Shown piece after piece: positions 1 to 6,213 of a stretch of 6,966 bases of DNA (position 1 is the stretch's first letter; every line of letters begins with the position of its first letter). Under the pieces are notes generated by a model that was not told the origin of the DNA, did no database searches, and worked only from the letters and a program-made list of their open reading frames with translations. Both the position numbers and the translations under genes were made by a program. The DNA is from Candidatus Poribacteria bacterium. Lineage in GTDB: Bacteria; Poribacteria; WGA-4E; WGA-3G. The stretch covers positions 1 to 6,966 of the forward strand of contig JAPPMR010000279.1 in assembly GCA_028818995.1 (NCBI GenBank). Reading direction: 5' to 3'.

Positions 1-2
1 CA

Positions 3-512
3 GATTTTCAAGAACATGTTTGTCTGATGTTGGATCTCATCGCACTTGCATTCCAAACAGATGTGACCCGAATTGTAACCTTTACGTTAGCAAATGAGGG
101 TAGCAACAAGACATATCCGACTATCAATGTTACTGATGGACACCATAATTTATCGCATCATGGTGGAAATAAAGCAAAAATAGATAAAATTCGGAAGATA
201 GACGTTTTTCATACACAGCAGCTTGCATACCTACTGGAAAAACTTGACTCCATTCCTGAAGGCGAGGGAACATTACTTGACCATTCTATGATTTTATACG
301 GCAGTGGAAATTCTGACGGCAATCGCCACAGCCATCACGATCTTCCAATTCTATTATCTGGTCAAGGGTGTGGCACACTGAAAAGTGGACGACATGTCCA
401 GTATCCAAAGGAAACGCCACTTAATAATCTTTGGTTGTCTATGCTTAATCGAATGGATGTTAATTTGCAGCAATTAGGGGATAGTACGGGTAGTTTAGAA
501 GGATTATCCTAA
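3..512 (+). CDS. DUF1552 family protein, C-terminal part (5' end outside window)
   Basis: The frame is open from the window edge, reading D-F-Q-E-H-V-C-L before the first ATG at 27, so that ATG is internal and the gene begins upstream. About 170 residues are visible. The sequence carries the C-terminal signature I associate with DUF1552: a TDVTRIVTF segment, a histidine-rich DGHHNLSHHGG segment (about bases 135-170), then GSGNSDGNRHSHHDLPILL (from base 300), LKSGRHVQYP, PLNNLWLSMLNRM, and a terminal GDSTGSLEGL before TAA. DUF1552 proteins are usually exported, of unknown biochemical function, and in Planctomycetota-like genomes often sit beside large secreted proteins with cytochrome c-like (DUF1592/1587/1588-type) domains. 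Any such partner would lie upstream and cannot be seen. The signal peptide is also outside the window. The family call is confident; no function is claimed. Confidence 0.88.
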   Translation, partial: DFQEHVCLMLDLIALAFQTDVTRIVTFTLANEGSNKTYPTINVTDGHHNLSHHGGNKAKIDKIRKIDVFHTQQLAYLLEKLDSIPEGEGTLLDHSMILYGSGNSDGNRHSHHDLPILLSGQGCGTLKSGRHVQYPKETPLNNLWLSMLNRMDVNLQQLGDSTGSLEGLS

Positions 513-529
513 ATCCAACACTCGTTGTA

Positions 530-550
530 GCACAATCTGTTAGATTGTGC
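530..550. repeat. Short hairpin repeat, 9-bp stem (gcacaatct/agattgtgc)
   Basis: Arms at 530-538 and 542-550 are perfect reverse complements, separated by the 3-nt loop gtt. It lies 18 bp after the DUF1552 stop. No T-run follows on the + strand, so a classical Rho-independent terminator is doubtful, although the hairpin could still shape the transcript end. Geometry resembles the hairpins at 634-655, 752-772 and 6629-6643, while the stem sequences differ. Confidence 0.7.
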
Positions 551-559
551 CTGAAAACC

Positions 560-694
560 CGCAAACTAAATGAAGATTAATTTATTAATTCGGTAATTTT
601 CTGTCCGCACAAGGCAGGTGTACTTCCCTTGCTGGCGAGGTTTCCTAACCTCGCCAAATTACTGATTTATTTTTTTAACTTCATATAGTTTGCG
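560..694. repeat. 135-bp inverted-repeat element, MITE-like
   Basis: The outer 16 bases at 560-575 and the reverse complement of 679-694 match at 15 of 16 positions. With one gap the similarity continues inward to about 599 and 656, roughly 32 of 40 positions by hand. The centre (600-655) contains the hairpin at 634-655. No coding potential is seen and no clear target-site duplication flanks it. It lies between the convergent DUF1552 and hyuB-like genes, so it may be a small non-autonomous element, or a long hairpin that ends transcription from both sides. Confidence 0.55.
634..655. repeat. Short hairpin repeat, 9-bp stem (ggcgaggtt/aacctcgcc)
   Basis: Arms at 634-642 and 647-655 are perfect reverse complements around the 4-nt loop tcct. 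The hairpin lies in the centre of the larger inverted repeat at 560-694 and directly abuts its right arm. An AT-rich run with seven Ts follows about 15 bases later, too far for a typical intrinsic terminator. Confidence 0.65.
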
Positions 695-751
695 TTACAA
701 AATCCTAATTTATAGATTATCCGTACAAGATAAGGTGATCGCAGCAAACAC

Positions 752-772
752 GGCGCGTTTACAAAGCGCGCC
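752..772. repeat. Short hairpin repeat, GC-rich stem (ggcgcg/cgcgcc)
   Basis: Bases 752-757 pair with 767-772. Three more pairs (two T-A and one G-T) extend the stem to 9 bp around the loop aca. It sits 13 bp beyond the stop codon of the minus-strand hyuB-like gene, so it may lie in that gene's 3' untranslated region. It has the same size and loop style as the other short hairpins in this gap. Confidence 0.6.
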
Positions 773-785
773 TACTATGAGATTT

Positions 786-2363
786 TTACTCGTTTTCGTC
801 TTTCCCGTAACCGCCGCCCCCTGGCGTTTCTATCTGAATAACATCGCCTTCGCGAACAGAAACAGTAACTTTGCCAGCAAGAGCCTGTTCCTCCCCATCA
901 CGGATTAACACGTTACGTCCCAATTGTCCTGCTTCACCGCCTTGTAAACCGTAGGGTTGAAATACGCGGCGTTCCGATAGGATTGTAACCTCCGCATCTG
1001 TGAGAAGTCTAAGAGAACGCACAATTCCTGCCCCGCCTTGAAATTCACCTGCACCGCCAGTACCACGCCGAATCGCATACTGCTCGACCTGCATTGGATA
1101 ACTCGTCTCAATGGCTTCTATAGGCGTATTCATTGTATTCGTCATGTGGGTATGAATAGCATCAATCCCATTGCCGTTTGGACGTGCCCCCATTCCTCCC
1201 GCGATGGTTTCATAGTAGGTAAAGTCTCTGCCCCGTGACACATCATGACCACCCACTGTGATGTTACTCATAGACCCGCAACTCGCAGCAGGGATTCGGT
1301 CAGGACAAGATTTTGCTAATGCGCCGAAAAGGACATCTACGATTCGCTGTGAAGTTTCAACATTTCCACCAGCGACCGCTGCAGGGAATTTTGCATTGAT
1401 AACACTACCTTCAGGTGCAATAATTTGTATCGGTTCCAAACACCCAGCATTGGAAGGCACATCCTCACCTGCAATACAGCGGAATGTGTAAAAGACAGCT
1501 GAGACCGTGATAGCGTAAATAGCATTGACTGAACCTCGCACTTGTCCTGATGTGCCTGAAAAATCTACGACTGCAGTATCGTCTTTAATTTCTATTGCAA
1601 CACAGATTTCTATCGGTTCGTCAGTAATACCGTCGTTATCAAGGAAATCTGAAAATGTATAAATGCCATCAGGAATCTCCTGTAAGAATGACCGCACCAT
1701 CCGACTGGAATATGCACAGAGTTCTTGCATATACACCTCAATTTCTGACATACTGTATTTTGCCACCATCTCCTGCAATCGCCGTTCACCGATGCGGTTT
1801 GCGGCAAGTTGTGCCTCCATGTCACCACGACGTTCTGTTGGTGTGCGTACATTCGCGAGGATCAATTCCCACAAATCGGTATCCAGTTCTCCACCTCGGA
1901 CAAGCTTAACAGGTGGAATGCGAATACCTTCCTGAATCACACTTGTTGCGAGGGGCATGGAACCGGGAGTCATGCCGCCGACATCTGCGTGATGTGCGCG
2001 GTTCGCAACAAAAAAATCAGGACTATTCGCTGATGTTTCTCCGAATACAGGTGCTACCAAAGTAATATCCGGCAGATGTGTCCCACCACGATACGGATCG
2101 TTAAGCACAATCATGTCACCAGATTCCATTTCGGTATGCTCAATCGCTGCTAAAACAGAAAGCGGCATTGATCCCAGATGGACAGGAATATGTGCGGCTT
2201 GTGCTATCATCTGCCCTGAAGCATCAAAAACTGCACATGAAAAATCGAGACGTTCCTTGATATTCGGTGAAAAGGCAGTACGTTGTAGCGTAACACCCAT
2301 TTCTTCCGAGACTGAGGTGAGTATATTCTTATAAAGTTCTAATTTGATTGGATCAAAGTCCAT
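786..2363 (-). CDS. Hydantoinase B / 5-oxoprolinase family subunit
   Basis: HyuB-family subunits normally work with a HyuA subunit in ATP-dependent opening of cyclic amides (N-methylhydantoin, 5-oxoproline) or in related acetone/acetophenone carboxylases. The 525-residue product is of normal family length. It begins with the typical DPIKLELYKNI segment and continues with EEMGVTLQRTAFSPNIKER (about residues 20-39), NDPYRGGTHLPDI (88-100), ANRAHHADVGG (120-130), GGNVETSQRI (332-341), a histidine/threonine segment THMTNTMNTPIE (405-416) and a C-terminal GGGGYG (515-520). The frame is open upstream to TTG at 2450, with another ATG at 2423. I chose ATG 2363 because family homology starts there and a good promoter overlaps the 2423 start, although 2363 has no clear Shine-Dalgarno site. 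No HyuA gene is adjacent on either side, so the substrate cannot be inferred. Stop is TAA. Confidence 0.9.
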   Translation of the reverse strand: MDFDPIKLELYKNILTSVSEEMGVTLQRTAFSPNIKERLDFSCAVFDASGQMIAQAAHIPVHLGSMPLSVLAAIEHTEMESGDMIVLNDPYRGGTHLPDITLVAPVFGETSANSPDFFVANRAHHADVGGMTPGSMPLATSVIQEGIRIPPVKLVRGGELDTDLWELILANVRTPTERRGDMEAQLAANRIGERRLQEMVAKYSMSEIEVYMQELCAYSSRMVRSFLQEIPDGIYTFSDFLDNDGITDEPIEICVAIEIKDDTAVVDFSGTSGQVRGSVNAIYAITVSAVFYTFRCIAGEDVPSNAGCLEPIQIIAPEGSVINAKFPAAVAGGNVETSQRIVDVLFGALAKSCPDRIPAASCGSMSNITVGGHDVSRGRDFTYYETIAGGMGARPNGNGIDAIHTHMTNTMNTPIEAIETSYPMQVEQYAIRRGTGGAGEFQGGAGIVRSLRLLTDAEVTILSERRVFQPYGLQGGEAGQLGRNVLIRDGEEQALAGKVTVSVREGDVIQIETPGGGGYGKDENE

Positions 2364-2418
2364 AAGATGTAAAATCGCTAAATGTTTTGAGTTAGGTAAT
2401 TCGCATTCAGAAGTTAGT

Positions 2419-2446
2419 TGCATTTTAACATTTTCTCTTGTAACAT
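2419..2446 (+). promoter_or_regulatory. Possible weak promoter for the Gfo/Idh/MocA gene
   Basis: TTGCAT (2419-2424) and TAACAT (2441-2446) are 16 bases apart on the plus strand, upstream of the start codon at 2465. They overlap the predicted minus-strand promoter, so the two divergent genes would share a compact control region. Both boxes match the consensus only moderately. Confidence 0.3.
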
Positions 2447-2450
2447 ACAA
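2422..2450 (-). promoter_or_regulatory. Predicted sigma70-type promoter of the hyuB-like gene
   Basis: On the minus strand TTGTAT (2450-2445) is followed after exactly 17 bases by TAAAAT (2427-2422), with TGT directly before the -10 as an extended -10 element. Transcription would start near 2415, leaving about 50 nt of leader before the ATG at 2363. This placement argues against translation starting at the upstream ATG (2423) or TTG (2450). Assigned by eye only. Confidence 0.5.
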
Positions 2451-2464
2451 GAAAAACCATTGAA

Positions 2465-3436
2465 ATGGACGGAAAAATGAATAAAATCAATATCGCTTTA
2501 ATCGGTGCAGGCGGGATGGCAAACGGTGTTCACTACCCATCTCTTTCGGAATGTGAGGATGTCCATCTTGTCGGATTATGTGATTTAGTGGAGTCGAAAC
2601 TTCATGCCACAGCAGAGCGGTTTGAGATAGAACAGACCTTTACAGACTATAAGCAAATGCTTGAAAAAACGAATCCTGATGCTGTTTATATCCTAATGCC
2701 GCCACAACATCTGTTCCCGCTCGCTATCCATTGTCTGTCGCAGAAACACCATGTATTCATTGAGAAACCCCCGGGGATAACACTTCATCAGACAAAAGAA
2801 ATGGCTTTAGCAGCTGAAAAGCACGACTGCAAAACGATGGTTGGTTTCAATCGCCGATTTATACCATTGATGCAAAAAGTCAAAGCAATCGTTGAAGAAA
2901 ACGGCCCGATTATTCAATGTATGTCTACCTTCCACAAAAATTCGCCAAACGCGCGCTATTATGACGGCGTCATAGATGTTTTAACTTGCGATGCAATTCA
3001 CGCTGTGGACGCACTCCGTTGGCTTGGCGGTGGTGAGGTCCAAGCAGTTGCAAGCGACATCAATTCCTTCTATTCTGAGCGCGAGAACAGTTTCAATGCA
3101 CTTGTCAAGTTTACAAGTGGTGCCTCCGGATATCTCTGCACCAATTGGGCTGTCGGTGGGCGTGTCCATATTTTTGAGATGCACGCGCGAGGAATTTCCG
3201 CTTATATTAACCCAGATGCTGGTGGACGTGCAACACTCCACACGCCTAACGGAATAACCGAAATTACGCCTGAAGAAGCTGCTGATTCTGATGCAACTCA
3301 CAAAACCTACGGGTTTTACGGAGAAAGTCGACATTTTGTGGATTGTATTCAGCAAGACCAACAACCATTAACATGTTTTGCTGATGCGGTCAAAACGATG
3401 GAACTCGTTGAAGCCATCTATCAGAATAGAATCTAA
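2465..3436 (+). CDS. Gfo/Idh/MocA family NAD(P)-dependent oxidoreductase
   Basis: This family oxidises or reduces hydroxyl groups of sugars, inositols and related compounds using NAD(P). The 323-residue product has normal length and both expected domains. The N-terminal Rossmann fold starts with INIALIGAGGMA (glycine-rich loop near residues 14-19) and has the second-strand end LCDLVESK (D40). The hallmark EKP motif is at residues 100-102 and is followed by GFNRRF (127-132). The C-terminal domain carries D176-A-I-H179 followed by AVDALRWLGG, with H179 in the usual place of the catalytic histidine. The cytoplasm is expected, since there is no signal peptide. Start could be ATG 2465 or ATG 2477 (MNKINIAL), and neither has a convincing Shine-Dalgarno site. 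It is divergent from the hyuB-like gene and about 140 bp upstream of an aldo/keto reductase gene that has its own promoter. The substrate cannot be read from the sequence. Confidence 0.93.
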   Translation: MDGKMNKINIALIGAGGMANGVHYPSLSECEDVHLVGLCDLVESKLHATAERFEIEQTFTDYKQMLEKTNPDAVYILMPPQHLFPLAIHCLSQKHHVFIEKPPGITLHQTKEMALAAEKHDCKTMVGFNRRFIPLMQKVKAIVEENGPIIQCMSTFHKNSPNARYYDGVIDVLTCDAIHAVDALRWLGGGEVQAVASDINSFYSERENSFNALVKFTSGASGYLCTNWAVGGRVHIFEMHARGISAYINPDAGGRATLHTPNGITEITPEEAADSDATHKTYGFYGESRHFVDCIQQDQQPLTCFADAVKTMELVEAIYQNRI

Positions 3437-3462
3437 AGGTGCATCCGTATTACAAATTTACA

Positions 3463-3491
3463 TTGAAATGGTCAATTTAATGTGATATAAT
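3463..3491 (+). promoter_or_regulatory. Strong predicted extended -10 promoter of the aldo/keto reductase gene
   Basis: TTGAAA (3463-3468) is followed after exactly 17 bases by a perfect TATAAT (3486-3491). The -10 is preceded by TGA, giving an extended -10 (TGTGATATAAT at 3481-3491). Transcription would start near 3498, about 80 nt before the preferred start codon and just before the palindrome at 3506-3529. Confidence 0.7.
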
Positions 3492-3505
3492 CTTGTGATG
3501 CTGAA

Positions 3506-3529
3506 TTCTTTAATATATATATTAAAGAA
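3506..3529. promoter_or_regulatory. Perfect 24-bp AT-rich palindrome, candidate operator
   Basis: Twelve bases (ttctttaatata) are followed directly by their exact reverse complement, with no spacer. A gaattc site lies at each edge (3503-3508 and 3531-3536), and gct/agc outside these extends an imperfect symmetry to about 3500-3541. It begins roughly 8 bases after the predicted transcription start of the aldo/keto reductase gene, a place where a dimeric repressor could block transcription. There is no T-run and little GC, so it does not look like a terminator. No regulator gene is present in the window. Confidence 0.5.
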
Positions 3530-3576
3530 CGAATTCTAAGCAGAAACCAAAAGTATAAATGAGGGAACAGATTTCA

Positions 3577-4512
3577 ATGAAGCGAATAAAAATTCCCGGA
3601 GTTAACCAAGAAATTTCACAGTTGATTCTGGGAACTATGATGTATTCCCCTGATAGTTTTGATCACAGCACTGAAATGCTTGATACATTCTTTGAAGCAG
3701 GTGGAAATACTTTGGACACAGCGCACATCTATGGGGGCGGGAATAGTCAAAAATTAATCGGACTTTGGATGCAGGAACGCGGAAATAGAGAAGAGGTTTT
3801 TCTGATTGATAAAGGCGGACACCCACAAGGGGGTGTTCCACGCCGTGTTTCCCCTGAATACGTTAAACAGGACCTTGATGAAAACCTCGTCCGTCTCCAG
3901 ACCGATTATATTGACCTTTATATGCTTCACAGAGACGATGTAGAGATTCCGGTTAGCACAATAATTAATTATTTGAACGAAGAAATAGATGTAGGGCGTA
4001 TCCGAGCCATCGCCGCTTCTAACTGGGAGCCGCAGCGCATTATTGAGGCAAATACTTATGCCGAAGAAAACGGGTTAAGTGGGTTCGTTGCTTGTAGTAA
4101 TAATATCAGCCTCGCGGTTCCAATGGAACCGATGTGGGGTGGATGTGTTTGCGTTGATGATGACGCACGTCGTTGGCATGTGGAGAATCAATTCCCGTTG
4201 ATGCCGTGGTCATCTCAAGCACGTGGGTTCTTCAGCGGTGCTTTTACTCCAGAAAACCGAGACAACGGAGACATGGTGCGTGTCTATTACAACGATGATA
4301 ACTTCGAAAGGCTTGCCCGAGCAAAACAATTAGGGACAAAATACGGCTTCTCCGCGATTCAGGTCTCGCTTGCATACTGCGTCCAACTCCCCTTTCCTAT
4401 TTTCCCGATTGTTGGTCCGGCAAACTTAGAAGAGATGGAATCTTCCCTCGGCGCATTGAATCTTCAACTCTCCCACGATGAAATGGCGTGGCTAAACCTT
4501 GAAACAGAATAG
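3577..4512 (+). CDS. Aldo/keto reductase family oxidoreductase
   Basis: Members reduce aldehydes or ketones to alcohols, or run the reverse reaction, with NADP(H), on a TIM-barrel fold. The 311-residue product shows the catalytic tetrad in its usual contexts: D47 and Y52 in LDTAHIYGGGNS, K79 in LIDKGGH and H118 in LYMLHRDD. Other typical segments are the RLQTDYIDLY stretch, IRAIAASNW (142-150), PWSSQARGFFSG (210-221) and the C-terminal cofactor-binding IVGPANLEEM (278-287). Start ATG 3577 is preferred over the in-frame ATG 3559 because GAGGGA at 3561-3566 lies 10 bases before it and MKRIKIPG is a typical family beginning. No signal peptide is seen, so it should be cytoplasmic. It has its own strong promoter with an adjoining palindrome. 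Its position after a Gfo/Idh/MocA gene suggests sugar or polyol metabolism, but the substrate is unknown. Confidence 0.93.
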   Translation: MKRIKIPGVNQEISQLILGTMMYSPDSFDHSTEMLDTFFEAGGNTLDTAHIYGGGNSQKLIGLWMQERGNREEVFLIDKGGHPQGGVPRRVSPEYVKQDLDENLVRLQTDYIDLYMLHRDDVEIPVSTIINYLNEEIDVGRIRAIAASNWEPQRIIEANTYAEENGLSGFVACSNNISLAVPMEPMWGGCVCVDDDARRWHVENQFPLMPWSSQARGFFSGAFTPENRDNGDMVRVYYNDDNFERLARAKQLGTKYGFSAIQVSLAYCVQLPFPIFPIVGPANLEEMESSLGALNLQLSHDEMAWLNLETE

Positions 4513-4560
4513 ACAAAGTTTTAGACACCCTCTGTACCGTAAAAACAGCACACAATACGT

Positions 4561-4583
4561 TAGGAGTAGGCATATCTTATGCC
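4561..4583 (+). promoter_or_regulatory. Ribosome-binding region with a hairpin between Shine-Dalgarno and start codon
   Basis: TAGGAGT (4561-4567) resembles a Shine-Dalgarno site but lies 16 bases from the ATG at 4584. The gap is filled by a hairpin, ggcata (4569-4574) and tatgcc (4578-4583) around tct, which ends exactly at the start codon and could shorten the effective spacing. A three-codon frame ATG-CCA-TGA (4579-4587) also starts 12 bases after the GGAG and overlaps the main ATG. Confidence 0.4.
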
Positions 4584-5702
4584 ATGAAATATAAATCCAT
4601 GAAAACAAAAATTTTCTACGTACTACTTATACTTCAGTTTCTCCTTCCATTTCGTGTTATACATAATGCGTTTGGGCAAGAAAGTTGAGGTGCCTGAAGT
4701 AATCCCGCAATCCCACGCGGGATGGGCGGAGTCAGTTTGACTTCAGATAGCAAGAGATTTCAAGCCTCTTTCAGCACGATGCGGTGGTTTGATGCGAAAG
4801 GTGGTCACCTTGAAGATGAAGGAGTTTTCATCGGCCCAAACGGAAACCGAAAAATCGACAAAGTCCCGCAGCATCGACATCATGTCGTCTTAAACATTTA
4901 TCGCGTTGATGTAGGGTTAAAATATCTACTCGGTTCTCAATGGATATTGGAAGCAAACCTTCCTTATGAATCCAAAGTTCAAGAAGCCAGTATTGAAAAG
5001 ATTGACGGTGTTGAATATACTCAAGAACAGTGGGAGGCAATTGAAGAGAATGGGTTTATCCATCATCGCGACGACACCTACACCGGTCTAACAGATTCAG
5101 AAATTTTTCTTGGACATTATAGACGGGGTGTCTTGGCAGAGGGTGATTATTTAATGGGGCGTATCGGAACGTCGATTCCATTTGGTAAAACTGAAGATGA
5201 CCCGTGGAAACTCGGAGAGAAGGGAGAAGAACATCTACATATCCAATTTGGGACTGGAACTTTCAACCCCATCTTAGACCTGCACTATAATCTACCTATC
5301 TATAAGGGGGTAGCATCTCATACGAGTGTCCGCGCAAAATTACCGTTCTATGAGAACAGCAAAACGTATCGTGGTTCAAATGAACTGACATATTCGGCAG
5401 GATTGAACTATCGCTTGAATAAATGGTTTTCTTTCCGAGCAGGTTACCTTGGGATATATCAATCTTTTGCATATTGGGATGGAGAAATAGACAAAAATAC
5501 TGGACTCCTTTTCGGCATGGCATCGCTTAGTACATCTATTACAACACCATTCAATGTCCCATTATCACTTTCGCTTTTGTTGCCATTGCATCAAAAAACA
5601 CTATATGATGATAGTGACGCTTTTGTTGATGGCAAATATGAAGAAAGTGACGCATTTGAGTTCGGTCCGCTTATCTCTTTAACAGTTTTATATTCATTTT
5701 AG
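4584..5702 (+). CDS. Outer-membrane beta-barrel protein with two in-frame TGA codons, candidate selenoprotein (U-x-x-U)
   Basis: Read through two TGA codons (codon 35 at 4686-4688 and codon 38 at 4695-4697), this is a 372-residue exported protein. Residues 1-31 form a signal peptide: a lysine-rich start, a hydrophobic FYVLLILQFLLPF core, and NAFG before the likely cleavage at QES. The mature start then reads Q-E-S-TGA-G-A-TGA-S-N-P-A-I-P-R-G, so the TGAs replace both cysteines of a would-be CxxC motif. The other 370 residues contain no cysteine. The rest shows beta-strand alternation, HHRDDTYTGLTD (160-171), RIGTSIPFGKTEDDPW (193-208) and a final phenylalanine (LYSF), as in outer-membrane barrels. 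From memory, related proteins carry C-(S/T)-N-P-x-(L/I)-P at the mature N-terminus and HHR-x-(D/E)-T-x-TGL later. Starting at ATG 4722 would give 326 residues without a signal peptide and without a spaced Shine-Dalgarno site. Selenocysteine is my preferred reading; a pseudogene with two nonsense mutations is the alternative. Substrate or redox role unknown. Confidence 0.72.
4702..4723 (+). promoter_or_regulatory. Hairpin downstream of the TGA codons, candidate SECIS (first)
   Basis: atcccgc (4702-4708) pairs perfectly with gcgggat (4717-4723) around an 8-nt loop. The loop begins 21 bases after the end of the first TGA, within the distance known for bacterial SECIS elements, but only 12 after the second. 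The loop starts with AA rather than the G usually expected. An outer 7-bp stem, ctgaagt (4694-4700) with acttcag (4740-4746), could enclose it and would contain the second TGA. Pairing was found by eye and not folded. Confidence 0.35.
4728..4744 (+). promoter_or_regulatory. Hairpin downstream of the second TGA, candidate SECIS (second)
   Basis: ggagtca (4728-4734) pairs with tgacttc (4738-4744) with one G-T pair, around the 3-nt loop gtt, whose first base is the G favoured in bacterial SECIS loops. The loop starts 38 bases after the second TGA, at the far end of the accepted range. It cannot form together with the outer stem 4694-4700/4740-4746, so it may serve as an alternative fold. Confidence 0.3.
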
Positions 5703-5753
5703 GTTTTCACAATGCTTATTCAGTATGTACACGAGGGTTTATAGACAAGATAA

Positions 5754-6185
5754 ATGATAGCGCACAGCAGAGGAGTCCAAATCTTTCAGGGCATAATTAG
5801 CATTATTTTGGGTGTTGTCAGTATTTTGCTGGCTATCGTGTTGCGACAATCCGCATATCCAACCATGACTCTCACCACCTTCTTTATAGTTGGATTGATC
5901 CTTATTTTTTCTGGAGACTACCTCATAAACCCTTTTGGTATGCCTGCCGATCCCTTCAAACAACAACTCCTAAGTGAGTTGTGTCTTATCGCTTACGGGA
6001 CTTTTTATGTAAATATAGGGATGTCCCGACTGTTACAACCACTTTTGGTGATGAACATCTCACAAATCTTGGATCCTGTTTGGATACGGCGGGGTATTAG
6101 CAGCATCGGTATTCTACTAATTATCGGCGGTATTTACGGTGTCGTAACTTTGCTAAAAAACCCAGATATAGAGCCTTCTGAATAA
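5754..6185 (+). CDS. Small integral membrane protein, function unknown
   Basis: I do not recognise a family. The 143-residue product is strongly hydrophobic, with likely membrane helices near residues 9-30 (QIFQGIISIILGVVSILLAI), 37-57, about 72-90 (weaker) and 114-135 (GISSIGILLIIGGIYGVVTLL), so three or four spans. The loop between the second and third helices carries NPFGMPADPFKQQ. The short N-terminus and the KNPDIEPSE tail are polar. Repeated glycine-rich hydrophobic helices recall small DUF308-like membrane proteins, but this is a resemblance only. It follows the outer-membrane protein gene by 51 bp with no clear promoter or terminator between them, so co-transcription is possible. No well-spaced Shine-Dalgarno site is seen (GAGGG at 5733-5737 is 16 bases away), leaving the start uncertain. 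It faces the cupin gene, 28 bp away. Confidence 0.7.
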   Translation: MIAHSRGVQIFQGIISIILGVVSILLAIVLRQSAYPTMTLTTFFIVGLILIFSGDYLINPFGMPADPFKQQLLSELCLIAYGTFYVNIGMSRLLQPLLVMNISQILDPVWIRRGISSIGILLIIGGIYGVVTLLKNPDIEPSE

Positions 6186-6213
6186 TTTGTTGAAAATGCT
6201 GTCAATACTGTAT

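Noticed and set aside
4678..4740. Alternative frame across the TGA region reading VEVPEVIPQSHAGWAESV, which could suggest a double frameshift
   Set aside because: It needs two compensating frameshifts to join the signal peptide to the barrel and explains neither the CxxC spacing of the TGAs nor the Ser-Asn-Pro motif in the main frame.
4722..5702. Start of the outer-membrane protein gene at ATG 4722 (326 residues)
   Set aside because: No spaced Shine-Dalgarno site precedes it, it would lack any export signal, and the same frame upstream encodes a signal peptide and a family-like Ser-Asn-Pro-Ala-Ile-Pro motif. It remains the fallback if the TGAs are true stops.
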